Assembly (NCBI RefSeq): GCF_014873145.1
Contig: NZ_JADBEK010000001.1
Location: 10,602,001-10,666,000 of the forward strand
Source: Nonomuraea angiospora
GTDB lineage: Bacteria > Actinomycetota > Actinomycetes > Streptosporangiales > Streptosporangiaceae
Reading direction: 5' to 3'
DNA length: 64,000 nucleotides
Shown: positions 27,666 through 37,200 of the stretch, one piece after another
Layout: each line of letters starts with the position of its first letter
Position numbering within the stretch: the stretch's first letter is position 1
Position numbers and translations under genes: made by a program
The notes under the pieces: model-generated
Databases searched by the model: none
Seen by the model: only the letters and a program-made list of their open reading frames with translations
Told to the model about the DNA's origin: nothing

Positions 27666-28436
27666 TCAGGCCGCGGGAGCCTGGTGGTAGACGGAGTGCC
27701 AGACCTCGTTGCGGATCCGCCCGAACTCGGGCGAGAGCCGCATCTCCTCTGTTCTCGGGTAGGGCAGGTCCACGTCGATGACCTGCTGGACGCGGCCCGG
27801 CCTGGCCGCCATGACGATCACGCGCCTGGCCAGGTAGACGGCCTCGTCCACGTCGTGGGTGATGAACATGACCGTGCGCTGCTCCTGGCTCCAGGTGTCG
27901 AGGAGCTGATCCTGCAGCTGCACCCGGGTGAGCGCGTCGAGCGCGCCGAACGGCTCGTCCATGAGCAGGACCTGCGGGTTCACCGCGTACGCGCGGGCGA
28001 TCGCGCAGCGCTGCTTCATGCCGCCGGACAGCGTCTTGGGCAGCGCGTCGGCGAAGTCGGACAGCCCGACCAGCTCGATCGCCCGCTCGGCCCGCCGCCT
28101 GCGCTCGTCGGCGGGCAGCTCGGCCAGCTTCAGCCCGAACTCGACGTTCTTGCGCACGGTCAGCCACGGGAACAGCGCGTACTGCTGGAAGATCACCCCC
28201 CGCTCGGGCCCCGGCCCGGTGACCGGCACGCCGTCCACCAGCACCTCGCCCGACGTGGGCTCGACCAGCCCGGCCGCCATGCTCATCAGCGTGCTCTTGC
28301 CGCACCCCGACGGGCCCACGACCGTGACGAACTCGCGGTCGGCGATGTCCAGGGACACGCGGTCGAGCGCGGTGAACGTGGTGTCCTTCATCGGGTACGT
28401 CTTGACCACGTCCCGGAATGAGATCTTGCTGTTCAA
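27666..28436 (-). CDS. ABC transporter ATPase (SsuB/TauB type)
   Basis: A 256-residue nucleotide-binding subunit. Walker A is 'GPSGCGKST', the Q-loop 'QQYALFPW', the signature 'LSGGMKQR', Walker B '[12 protein letters not shown]' and the switch His in 'FITHDVDEA'. The start is TTG at 28436, overlapping the permease stop (TTGA), with AGGA 6 nt upstream. It energises the permease and binding protein encoded in the same operon. Confidence 0.94.
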   Translation of the reverse strand: MNSKISFRDVVKTYPMKDTTFTALDRVSLDIADREFVTVVGPSGCGKSTLMSMAAGLVEPTSGEVLVDGVPVTGPGPERGVIFQQYALFPWLTVRKNVEFGLKLAELPADERRRRAERAIELVGLSDFADALPKTLSGGMKQRCAIARAYAVNPQVLLMDEPFGALDALTRVQLQDQLLDTWSQEQRTVMFITHDVDEAVYLARRVIVMAARPGRVQQVIDVDLPYPRTEEMRLSPEFGRIRNEVWHSVYHQAPAA

Positions 28437-29233
28437 CGGCGTTCCTGCCAGTCGGTGAGGTGGCGCTCGGCCAGCAGCAGCAGCCGGTCCATCAGCAGGC
28501 CGAGCACGCCGATGGCGATCAGGCCCACGAAGATCGTGGACAGATCGTAGTAGAGCTGGGCCTGCTGCATGCGGAAGCCCAGGCCCTCCTGGGCGGCGAT
28601 CAGCTCCGCGGCGACCAGCGTGCCCCATGCCGAGCCGAGCCCGACCCGCATGCCGACCAGGATGAACGGCGTGGACGCCGGCACCACGACCTTGAGGAAG
28701 ATCGTCCGGTCGGACGCGCCGAGCACGCGGGCGGCGTTGATCAGGGTCCTGTCCACGTCCACCACGCCCTGGAAGGTCGCCACGACGCTGGACAGGAAGG
28801 CCGCCAGGAAGATCACGAAGACCTTCGGCACCTCGCCGATGCCGAGGAGCACGATGGCCAGCGGGATGATCGCCAGGGGCGGGATGGTCCGGAAGAACTG
28901 GATGTAGGGCTCGAGCAGGCCGCGCGCGGTGGCGTACCAGCCCATGAGGAAGCCGATCGGGACGGCCAGCAGGGTGCCGAGCAGGAAGCCCAGCAGTACC
29001 CTGCGCAGGCTGGCCAGCGCGTCGCCCAGGAGCGTGCCGTCGGCGATCAGCTCGCCCGCCTTGGCCGCGACCTCCAGCGGCGTCGGCAGGGCCTGCACGC
29101 CCAGGACGCCCAGCAGCGTCCAGACGGCCAGCCCGGCGGCGACCGCGATCAGGTTGAGCGTGACGGCCCGCTGGGGACGCCTGGGAGCGCGCCGCGCCGC
29201 CGGTGATTTGGCCGGCATGGTGAGCTGGGTCAT
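28433..29233 (-). CDS. ABC transporter permease (SsuC/TauC type)
   Basis: A 266-residue inner-membrane permease with about six helices and the EAA-type loop ('[21 protein letters not shown]') that contacts the ATPase. The ATG overlaps the stop of the ROK regulator gene and the stop overlaps the ATPase start. Together with the two neighbouring subunits it forms a complete importer. Confidence 0.94.
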   Translation of the reverse strand: MTQLTMPAKSPAARRAPRRPQRAVTLNLIAVAAGLAVWTLLGVLGVQALPTPLEVAAKAGELIADGTLLGDALASLRRVLLGFLLGTLLAVPIGFLMGWYATARGLLEPYIQFFRTIPPLAIIPLAIVLLGIGEVPKVFVIFLAAFLSSVVATFQGVVDVDRTLINAARVLGASDRTIFLKVVVPASTPFILVGMRVGLGSAWGTLVAAELIAAQEGLGFRMQQAQLYYDLSTIFVGLIAIGVLGLLMDRLLLLAERHLTDWQERR

Positions 29234-30471
29234 GGTTGCCTCCGCTTGATGTCCTCGAGGAGGTCGGGCGCGAGATCGGGGCCCGCGGGGTAGCGGGACA
29301 GCAGCGGGGACTCGTGCAGCACCAGGGCGATGCCGCCGAGGGCGCCCGCGGCCTCGCCGAGCGTGGCCCGGCGCAGGCTGACGCGGTGCCGGGAGACCGG
29401 CATGACCTGGGCGCGCAGCGCCCGCTCGACCGGCTCGATCAGCGCGGGGCCGGTCTCCGCCAGCTCGCCGCCGATCACGATCACGGACGGGCCGATCGCG
29501 TTGCACACGGCCGCGAGCACGCCGCCGATCGTGCCGCCGACGCCCTCCAGGAGGGTCAGCGCCGCGCCGTCGCCCGCCCTGATCGCCTTCACCAGCTCCG
29601 GCACGTCGTCGGCCCGCCCGCCCGCGGCGCGGTAGGCGTCCAGCACGGCTCTTATCGAGGCCACGGTCTCCAGGCAGCCGGTGCCGCCGCAGTCGCACGG
29701 CGCGCCGTCCGGGTCGACCGTGATGTGGCCGAACTCGCCGGACAGTCCGTACGCGCCCCGGTGCAGCGCGCCGCCGACCACCAGCCCGCCGCCGACGCCG
29801 TGGGACAGGCGCAGGTAGAGCACGTCCCGGTCACCGGCGGCGGCGCCCCAGATCGCCTCGCCCAGGGCGGCCAGCCTGGTGTTGTTGTCCAGCAGCACCG
29901 GCGCCCCGAACCGCTCGCGCAGCAGCGGCTGCACCGGGTGGGCGGGCTCGTCCGGCTCCGGGTCGTCCTCGGGCTCCGGGTCGTCCTCGGGCTCCGGCCA
30001 GCCGACCGGGCCGACCACGCCGGCGCCGATCGCGCTGAGCGCGCCCAGCCGCAGGCCGCCGTCGTTGAGCGAGCCGACGAGCCGTTCGGCCAGGTCCACC
30101 CGCTGCTCCCAGGGCAGGTCGGCGTCGTGCGGCTCGCTGGCCGAGCCGACGATCTCGTGGGCCAGGTTGACGGCGGCGACGTGCACCGCGCGGCGGGCGA
30201 AGTCGATGCCGATGGCCTGGCCGGCCTCCGGGTTAAGGGTCAGCGTCTCGGCCGGCCGGCCGCGGCCGCGCGGGGCGTCCTGCGGCCCGGCGGCGACGAC
30301 CGCGCCGCCGGCGACCAGGCCGGCGAGGATGTCGTACAGGGTGGTGCGGGAGAGCTGGCAGAGCTTGCCGAGCTCGCCCCGGCTGAGCGGGCCGTGCTTG
30401 CGCAGCAGCCCGAGCACGAGCTCTTCGTGCCCGCGCCTCAGCTGCGCCAAGGGGCCACGGGGGTGTGACAT
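29230..30471 (-). CDS. ROK-family transcriptional regulator
   Basis: A 413-residue regulator with an N-terminal winged-helix domain ('[23 protein letters not shown]') and a sugar-kinase-like ROK domain. The zinc motif '[10 protein letters not shown]' and 'GEFGHITVD' are intact, so a sugar ligand is likely. An acidic insert ('[18 protein letters not shown]', near residue 165) comes from an 18-bp DNA repeat and is unusual. It is the first gene of the operon encoding the importer, sulfatase and GH43-like enzyme, and probably represses its own promoter through the palindrome 20-47 nt upstream. Confidence 0.92.
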   Translation of the reverse strand: MSHPRGPLAQLRRGHEELVLGLLRKHGPLSRGELGKLCQLSRTTLYDILAGLVAGGAVVAAGPQDAPRGRGRPAETLTLNPEAGQAIGIDFARRAVHVAAVNLAHEIVGSASEPHDADLPWEQRVDLAERLVGSLNDGGLRLGALSAIGAGVVGPVGWPEPEDDPEPEDDPEPDEPAHPVQPLLRERFGAPVLLDNNTRLAALGEAIWGAAAGDRDVLYLRLSHGVGGGLVVGGALHRGAYGLSGEFGHITVDPDGAPCDCGGTGCLETVASIRAVLDAYRAAGGRADDVPELVKAIRAGDGAALTLLEGVGGTIGGVLAAVCNAIGPSVIVIGGELAETGPALIEPVERALRAQVMPVSRHRVSLRRATLGEAAGALGGIALVLHESPLLSRYPAGPDLAPDLLEDIKRRQP

Positions 30472-30490
30472 AACGCGAAGTGTGCCGACC

Positions 30491-30518
30491 TTCCGGGTTT
30501 TTCGTCAATAACCCGGAA
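30491..30518. promoter_or_regulatory. Inverted-repeat operator candidate for the ROK operon
   Basis: TTCCGGGTT (30491-30499) and AACCCGGAA (30510-30518) are perfect 9-bp arms with a 10-bp AT-rich spacer, centred about 33 nt upstream of the ROK start. Its position and symmetry fit autoregulation by the ROK protein. Confidence 0.6.
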
Positions 30519-30695
30519 AAAACCCTGACTGTGGCGCTGAGCTGCGAGAACGCCGCGCGAAGGGTTTCGCGGCGCTCGTAACGTTCCGGTAACAGGGTGT
30601 GGGTGGCGATCGCCCCGGACTCACGATCCGGTTGACTTTCGTTTGGATGGTCGCCAAATTAAAGGCCCCAGCCGCTTCCGCCGGTGGCGCGGGGT

Positions 30696-30714
30696 GGGCG
30701 GGCACCGCCCGCCC
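30696..30714 (-). terminator. Terminator of the TAP-type peptidase gene
   Basis: GGGCGGGC and GCCCGCCC pair perfectly across a 3-nt loop, 11 nt beyond the stop of the minus-strand peptidase gene. Confidence 0.55.
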
Positions 30715-30724
30715 GTCGACCGGT

Positions 30725-32239
30725 TCAGTGCAGAGGCCGGCCGGTCACCGAGAGCGGTCGTTCCTCCTGGGGGCGGCGCACGGAGGCGGGCGGTTGCGAG
30801 GGGTACTCGGGAGCGCAGCGCGTGCCGTTCGGCGGCAGCTTCAGGCTCGTCAGGTACGTCTCGATGTGGTCGCGGGCGCAGGTGCTGTTGCGGTACTGGC
30901 CGTGGCCCACGCCGTCGTACTCCAGGATCCTGACGTCGGGGATCTGCGCGGCCGCGGCGTAGTTCCAGGCCGCCGGCGTGCCGACGTCATGGCGGGCCTT
31001 GGGCAGCAGGGTCGGTGGGGTGCCCGAGATGTCCAGCCGGTGCTGAGGGTTGGTGACCTTGCCCTGCCAGCCCAGGCAGTAGACGACGTCCGACCAGAAC
31101 GGTGACAGCTTGGTGTGCGGGTAGAGCGCCTCGAGCGCCTTGCGGTACTGGTCGAGCTGCCTGAAGCCGCTGATCTGCCACTTCCAGTCGGAGCACCAGA
31201 TGGCCGGGTAGGCGTAGCTGACGGTCTCCGTCTTCGGGGTGGCGAAGGTGCGGAGAGCGGCGGCCTTGCCGGCGTCGAGGGCCTTCAGGGTCGTCGCGAC
31301 GTCGAACCAGCTGCCGGCCGGGTCGTACATGCCGTCGAACAGGAACATGCGCAGCTGCTCGGCCGTGATCGGCTCACCGGTGGAGGGGTCCTTCAGCGTC
31401 CCCTCGGCCGCCTTGCGGTGCAGCCCGTCCCAGATCGCCGTGACGTTCTCGCCGTTGAGCGGGCAGGCCTGCGTCTGGCCGCACCACGTGACGAACGCCT
31501 TGAACGAGCCCTCGAAGTCCTCGGTGGTCGTCTGCAGATAGCGGAAGGCGGAGGTGATGCTGTGGTCCATGTTCGAGTCGATCGCCATGGCCCGCAGATT
31601 GCGCGGGAACAGCTCCGCGTACTGCTGGCCGACCTGGGTGCCGTACGAGATGGCGAAGAAGCTGATCTGCCGCTCGCCCAGCGCGGCGCGGATGGCGTCC
31701 ACGTCGCGGGCGGCGCTCGTGGTGTCCACGTGGTCGAACACCGGGCCGGTGCGCTCGCGGCAGTTCTGCGACAGCTTCGCGTTGTAGGCGAGCCAGGTCC
31801 GGTACTCGCTCTCGTCGGCCGGATAGGTGGCCGGCATCTGTTCCACCAGGTCCCGGTCGCACTGGATCGGGTTGCTCCGCGCGACGCCCCGCGGGTCCAC
31901 GCTGACCAGGTCGAAGTACTGGCGTAGCGCGCTCTCGGCGGGGATGGCGTCGTGGAGGATGAACGGGTTGATCCCGGAGGCGTCGGGCCCGCCGGGGTGC
32001 ACGATCAGCACGCCGATGCGCTTGGCCGGATTGAGCGCCTTGAGCCGGCCGATCGCCAGGTCAAGAGCCGGGCCCGACGGGTTCGCGTAGTCGACCGGCA
32101 CCTTGATCGTGGCGCACTCGCCGCCGTGGTCGCCGCACGCCGCCCAGCTGACCGGGGCGGGGGCGGCTGAGGCGGCCGTGGTCGTCACGGTAGCGAGCAT
32201 CACACCCGCCAAAAGAGCGCTGACTAACCCTTTTCGCAT
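30725..32239 (-). CDS. Secreted alpha/beta-hydrolase, tripeptidyl-aminopeptidase-like (S33/TAP)
   Basis: A 504-residue exported serine hydrolase. The signal peptide ends near residue 28 ('TAASAAPAPVSW'). The oxyanion region is 'VHPGGPDASG', the nucleophile Ser lies in 'FAISYGTQVG', and the C-terminal TAP-type segment contains an Asp in 'ARHDVGTPAAW' and the His in 'GVGHGQY'. Members release N-terminal tripeptides or act as exported esterases in actinobacteria. The ATG at 32239 is chosen because it starts a proper signal peptide; the frame is open further upstream. It is divergent from the tachylectin/NlpC gene. Confidence 0.9.
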   Translation of the reverse strand: MRKGLVSALLAGVMLATVTTTAASAAPAPVSWAACGDHGGECATIKVPVDYANPSGPALDLAIGRLKALNPAKRIGVLIVHPGGPDASGINPFILHDAIPAESALRQYFDLVSVDPRGVARSNPIQCDRDLVEQMPATYPADESEYRTWLAYNAKLSQNCRERTGPVFDHVDTTSAARDVDAIRAALGERQISFFAISYGTQVGQQYAELFPRNLRAMAIDSNMDHSITSAFRYLQTTTEDFEGSFKAFVTWCGQTQACPLNGENVTAIWDGLHRKAAEGTLKDPSTGEPITAEQLRMFLFDGMYDPAGSWFDVATTLKALDAGKAAALRTFATPKTETVSYAYPAIWCSDWKWQISGFRQLDQYRKALEALYPHTKLSPFWSDVVYCLGWQGKVTNPQHRLDISGTPPTLLPKARHDVGTPAAWNYAAAAQIPDVRILEYDGVGHGQYRNSTCARDHIETYLTSLKLPPNGTRCAPEYPSQPPASVRRPQEERPLSVTGRPLH

Positions 32240-32406
32240 GGGGCTCACTCTCGGTAATGGCTCAAGTCGGAATGGACAACCCACAAGATACATCATTTCG
32301 GAGCGCGTGCTCTATTATTCGACCGGTCGGCAGCCAGCCTGGCCCCGGTGACATCCGTGAGATCATTTCCTACGATCCGGCGTGAGATCGAAAGAAGGTC
32401 GTGGAC

Positions 32407-34137
32407 ATGCTCCGCACGCAACTGGCCGTCCTGGCCGCGGGACTCGTTGGAGCATCTCTGCTTTCCACGGTCGATCCGCGGCCGGCCGTGGCCGCCTCCG
32501 CCCTGACCTGCTCGGCGGTCGTGCCGGTGTACGGCATCGACGGCGGGGGAAAGCTGCGCTGGTACGGCCACCGCGCCGGCGCCTCCGGCGAGGACTCCTG
32601 GGTCGCCGACAGCGGCAAGGAGATCGGCTACGGGTGGAACACGCTGGCCAAGGTGTTCTCCGGCGGCAACGGCGTGATCTACGCGGTCGACGGCGTCGGG
32701 GACCTGAAATGGTACCGTCACCTGGATCCGGCGACCGGTGAGCGCGGCTGGGCTCCCGGCGAGCGCACGGTCATCGGCCATGGCTGGGGCGACTTCGTGG
32801 ACATCGTGTCGGCCGGCTCCGGTGTCATCTACGCCCTCGACAGAGCCGGAGACCTGCACTGGTACCGCCACCTTTCGCCGACGACCGGCGAGGCCCAGTG
32901 GGCGCCGGGGAGCGGCAAGGTCATCCGCTCGGGCTGGACGGCGATCACCACCCTGATGACCGGCCGCGACGGCACCCTGTACGGCGTGAACACCAAGGGA
33001 CACGTCCGCTGGTACGACCACACCGACCCAGTCGCGGGCGGCACCGCCTTCGGCCCGGGCACGGGACTGGTGACCGGCGAGGGCTGGACGGATTACCGCA
33101 GCCCGTCCGGCGCCGGAGCGGGAGTCGTCTACGCGCTCGACGCGTCCGGCCGGATGTGGTGGCAGCGCCATGCCGACCCCCTGGCCGGGGCGCCCGTCTG
33201 GCAGGACCGCCGCCCCCTGAAAGAAGGATTCGCCTCCTTCACCACCCTGTTCGCCGACGCCGCCGCCTGCTCGCCGGGCCAGTCCTTCACTGGTTACGCT
33301 CCCGGCAAATCCGGCCAGAACCTCTACTACAGCCAAGGCCGGGTCGGCGCCGTCCTGACGGAAGGCGCCCGGACCGCCGTCACCTACGGCCAGCAACGTA
33401 AGTTCGCCGAGCCCACGACCGAGGCGACCGTCTCGACCCGGGCCTGGGTCCGCCTGCTGCCCGGCCCGTGGTTACCCTCGGCGCCATGGGCGGCCTCATG
33501 GCCGGCGGCCAACATCGCCAGGACCGACGAGGATCTGCTGGACATCGCCACGCAGTACCTCGCGGACGCTCCCGCCAAGGTCCGTGATGGCGTGCGCTAC
33601 GCGGGCGACGCCCACTACGGCCCCTTACTTCCGGACGGCACCCGGGAAGAGGGCTCGGACTTCAACGACTACCTCGGCCTCGCATGGACCTACGACGACA
33701 GGACCGACCCCCCGGAAGCCCGGCAGAAGGAGTCGCTGGACTGTTCCGGTTTCGTCAGGATGGTCCTCGGCTACCGCGGGGGCTACCCCCTGGGCATCGG
33801 CGACACGCTGAGCAAGTCCGCCCTTCCCCGCCGAGCCGTACAGATGGGCGACGAGAACGCCCCGGGGGTCACCGTGATCGACGGTGGAACGGCCAAACCC
33901 ACGTCCTACGCGGAGCTGCAGACGGGCGACCTGCTGTTCTGGGACGCCAGCACGGACGACGGCACAGCCCTCGACCATGTCGGCATTTATCTGGGCATCG
34001 ACTCCACCGGCAAACACCGGTTCGTATCCAGCCGCAAAACGGTCGACGGTCCCACGCTGGGCGACGAGGGCGGCCCCTCGACCCTCGACAGCGCCACGCT
34101 CTACGACCGCTCATGGCGCAAGGCCAAGCGCGCCTAG
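32407..34137 (+). CDS. Secreted tachylectin-like / NlpC-P60 fusion protein
   Basis: A 576-residue exported protein. After a signal peptide (about 1-30) come five repeats of about 47 residues with the tachylectin-2-type motif 'WY.H' ('LRWYGHR', 'LKWYRHL', 'LHWYRHL', 'VRWYDHT', 'MWWQRHA'). This predicts a five-bladed propeller that binds N-acetyl sugars. The C-terminal third resembles an NlpC/P60 peptidase: Cys446 in 'LDCSGFV' and His524 in 'LDHVGIY'. The enzyme probably cuts wall peptides of cells to which the lectin binds (inference). AAGG lies 8 nt before ATG 32407; a GTG two codons earlier is too close to the site. Confidence 0.85.
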   Translation: MLRTQLAVLAAGLVGASLLSTVDPRPAVAASALTCSAVVPVYGIDGGGKLRWYGHRAGASGEDSWVADSGKEIGYGWNTLAKVFSGGNGVIYAVDGVGDLKWYRHLDPATGERGWAPGERTVIGHGWGDFVDIVSAGSGVIYALDRAGDLHWYRHLSPTTGEAQWAPGSGKVIRSGWTAITTLMTGRDGTLYGVNTKGHVRWYDHTDPVAGGTAFGPGTGLVTGEGWTDYRSPSGAGAGVVYALDASGRMWWQRHADPLAGAPVWQDRRPLKEGFASFTTLFADAAACSPGQSFTGYAPGKSGQNLYYSQGRVGAVLTEGARTAVTYGQQRKFAEPTTEATVSTRAWVRLLPGPWLPSAPWAASWPAANIARTDEDLLDIATQYLADAPAKVRDGVRYAGDAHYGPLLPDGTREEGSDFNDYLGLAWTYDDRTDPPEARQKESLDCSGFVRMVLGYRGGYPLGIGDTLSKSALPRRAVQMGDENAPGVTVIDGGTAKPTSYAELQTGDLLFWDASTDDGTALDHVGIYLGIDSTGKHRFVSSRKTVDGPTLGDEGGPSTLDSATLYDRSWRKAKRA

Positions 34138-34225
34138 CCTCTGCCGACGCCCCCAGTACGCCGCCTGCCACCACGCCGTACGGGCGGGCGGCTGACGAGC
34201 CTTGTCCACCGTTCGTCTCAGATCG

Positions 34226-37200
34226 TCATGAAGCGCTCGCTCGCCGGTCGCTGGGGGCCTGGAAGCCGGTGAGGCCGGGTGTGTCGTCCGTGGTCAGGAC
34301 GATCTGGTTGAGCACCAGCCCGGCCTCACGAGGCGCCAGCGAGATCGTGTGCTCACCCGGCCCGAGCGCCAACGCGGCCGCGGCGACGCTCGTGCTGCCG
34401 TACCAGGTCTCGAACCCGGTCTCCGGCCCGGACTTGTTCGACTGGTATCTCCACCGCCCGTCGACGAGCACGTGGTAGGAGTCGGCGTCGGCGTTCGGGT
34501 TGCTCGTGTTGACGAACAGGTAGTACGTGCCACCGGTCCGGATGTCGACGGTGAAGTCGAGCCGCGGTGGTGCTCCTGCCGCGGAGCTCCCGTTGACCTT
34601 CTGCGTCGGCCCGGCCCCGAACAACGCCTCGGCCTGGGTCGCCGACGTCGCCAGCCACTGCGCCTTCGCGCCCGCGTCGGCCGGCGGGACGGCCTGGAGA
34701 CCGTTACGGGCCAGCGCCCAGCCGTGCGTCCCGTTGTTGCTGTCGACCGCGTTGGCGGAAGCGCTCTTCTCCAACGCGTCGGCCGCGTCGAAGACCACCG
34801 AACCGTCCCGCTCCAGATAGGCGCCGACCGGCGCCCCCGCGGCCCTGCCCACCGTGACAGGCACCACCCAGGCCTCGCCACGACCAGCGGTGACGGAGAC
34901 CTCGGCCGTCCCGACCCGGTGCCCGGTGACCCGCACCTGACCGTTGTCCACCGCGACCGACACGGCGGTCTCGTTGTCGGAGGCCGCGGACACCACATTC
35001 CGCACGCCCTCGACCGTGCTCGTCTCGCCTGCCGACGTCCGGATCGCGGGCAGCCGGTGCAGCTCCGGCATCGTGTCAGGAAGAGGCGCCACGGTGGCCC
35101 TCTGGGGTGCGGCGATGTTGTTCGGGCTCTCGGGCGGGCCGACGAGGCCGTCACCGGCCGAGCCGGCACGGGTCTCGATGATGATCCGGTCGAAGAGGAT
35201 CGCCGCGTCCGAGCGGTAGACCACGAGGTCGTGCCACCCCGGCGTGGTCACCTCGATGGTGAAGTTCAGGGGTTCGATTCCACGCATGACGTTGAATCCC
35301 CACGGGCTGGTGCTCGTACCGGCGACGGAGTTGCCGCGCAGCAGGCTGGGGGCCTGGTCGTCGAGTCCGATCGCGGTGCGCGCGGTTCGCGGCGTGCCGT
35401 CGTCCTCGGTGCCTTCGTTCAGCGTCGGAATCCGGTAGAAGGTCCCGGTGAACCTCCCGGTGGAGGTGAAGTGGACCCGGTATCTCAGGCGGGCGGTCGT
35501 CCCGAAGCCGGAGTCGACCCGGGGCGCGATCTCCGGGAAGCTGCCCATGGACGCCCCGCGCTGACCCACGCCCTCGAGAGGGGCCCACCGGCTCCCGTCG
35601 GCGCCGCGCACGTTCTCGGAGAAGTGCTCGGCCTCGATGGCCACGTACCCGTTGGCCTCCAGGTGCGCCGGCTCGGCGACCCGGCGCAGATCCACGGCTG
35701 CCCGCTCCGCGTCGACCGTGAACGTCGCGACCGGGTCGCCGGTCTTGGCGCCGCCGACGGCGTTGAAGACCTTGATCGTCCCCGTCGTGGCCGGGTGGTT
35801 CCCGGCGAGCGTCACCGTGACCCGTTGCTCTGTCGCGGTCGTGCCCGAGCGCCGGGAAAGGACGATCCAGGGAGCGTCCGCCTCGGCGACCCACTCCTGC
35901 TTGCCGGATACGTCGTCCCGGGAGAACACGTCGAAGAACCGCTTGTCGTCGGGCGCGGCCGAGTTGAATCTCAGCGTGCCGCGGCCCGGCTCCCTGCTCC
36001 CCTCGGCGGCGGCGCCCACGGCATCGGCCGGTGTGGCCACCCGGGCATACCGGTCGTTGGTGAGCATGACGGTGCCCTCGTTCGGGAAACCTTCGGGATG
36101 GCTGTGGCCGATGGCGTGGTCCCACTTGCCGCCGCTGATCGTGTTCCAGTAGTCCTCGTCGGTGCGGATGCGCTCACGGGCCCGCTTCGAGAGCAGTTCG
36201 TAGCTTCCCGCGCTGGCGTAGCGGCCCTGGGCGGCGGCGAGCTGGTTCTTCCAGTAGTAGCCGATCTGCTCTGCCATGTTGCGGTAGGACCGGATCCGAT
36301 GGAGCACCTGCTGGTAGAACGCGGAGCGATAGCGCGGGTCGAGCTTCGCGGAAACATCCTCGGCAATCGCCACCAGCTTGCCGGACTCGTTGATGTAGCG
36401 CTGGAGCTCGTCCCCGTCCGAGGTGGCGCTGAACGGGAAGACCTGACCGTTGTGAATCCTTCCCGAGTTCGCGTTGGACGAGTTGATCTCTCCCCAGAAC
36501 TCGGCGCGCTTGGTGTTCTCGAGCGCGTCGAACCTTTCCAGCGCGTCGGCGACCACGGCGGCGTCGGCGCCTTTCAACCGGAAGTCCCGCCGCAGGTGCT
36601 CGGTGAGGAACCTGCTCCCGATGTTGGTGTCGTCATAGCCCTTGACGTCCCACGCGAGCTTGGCGAACAGGTCGAGCTTGATCTCGCCGGGCTTGATGTC
36701 CCCGACGTTGAGGATCCAGTAGCGCCCCGCGCCGGAGCTCCACGCCCGGCGCAGCTGCTGCACCATCAAGGACATCGGCGTCGAGTTCAGCCACAGGTAG
36801 CTCTTCGGCTCGCCCCAGTAGGAGATGTGGTAGTAGACGCCGTTCCCGCCGGACCGGGCGGCTTCGGTCCGCGTGGGCACCTGGCGCAGATAGCCCTGGT
36901 TGTCCTCGGCCCACATCAGGGTCACGTCGCCGGGGATGTGGTCCTTCAGCCCGGCGTTGTAGAGATCGTTCATCTCCTTGTAGGGGATGAACACCTGCGG
37001 CACGGCGTCGACGCTGCCGTAGACCGCGGCGATCAGCTTGCGCTGCTCGCGGATGACGTCGGCCAGCATCTCGATCTTGTCCTTGAACCCGTACGGGTTA
37101 CCGGGCGTGAACACCGGATCGCTGTCGTGCACACCGCGGATACCCAGGGCGAGGATGTTCTCGAAGGCGGCGTTGGCGACCACCCGCTGGCGCCAGTACT

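Noticed and set aside
30602..30660. TTGACT-like -35 on the plus strand in the ROK/peptidase gap
   Set aside because: No -10 at the right distance and no plus-strand gene downstream.
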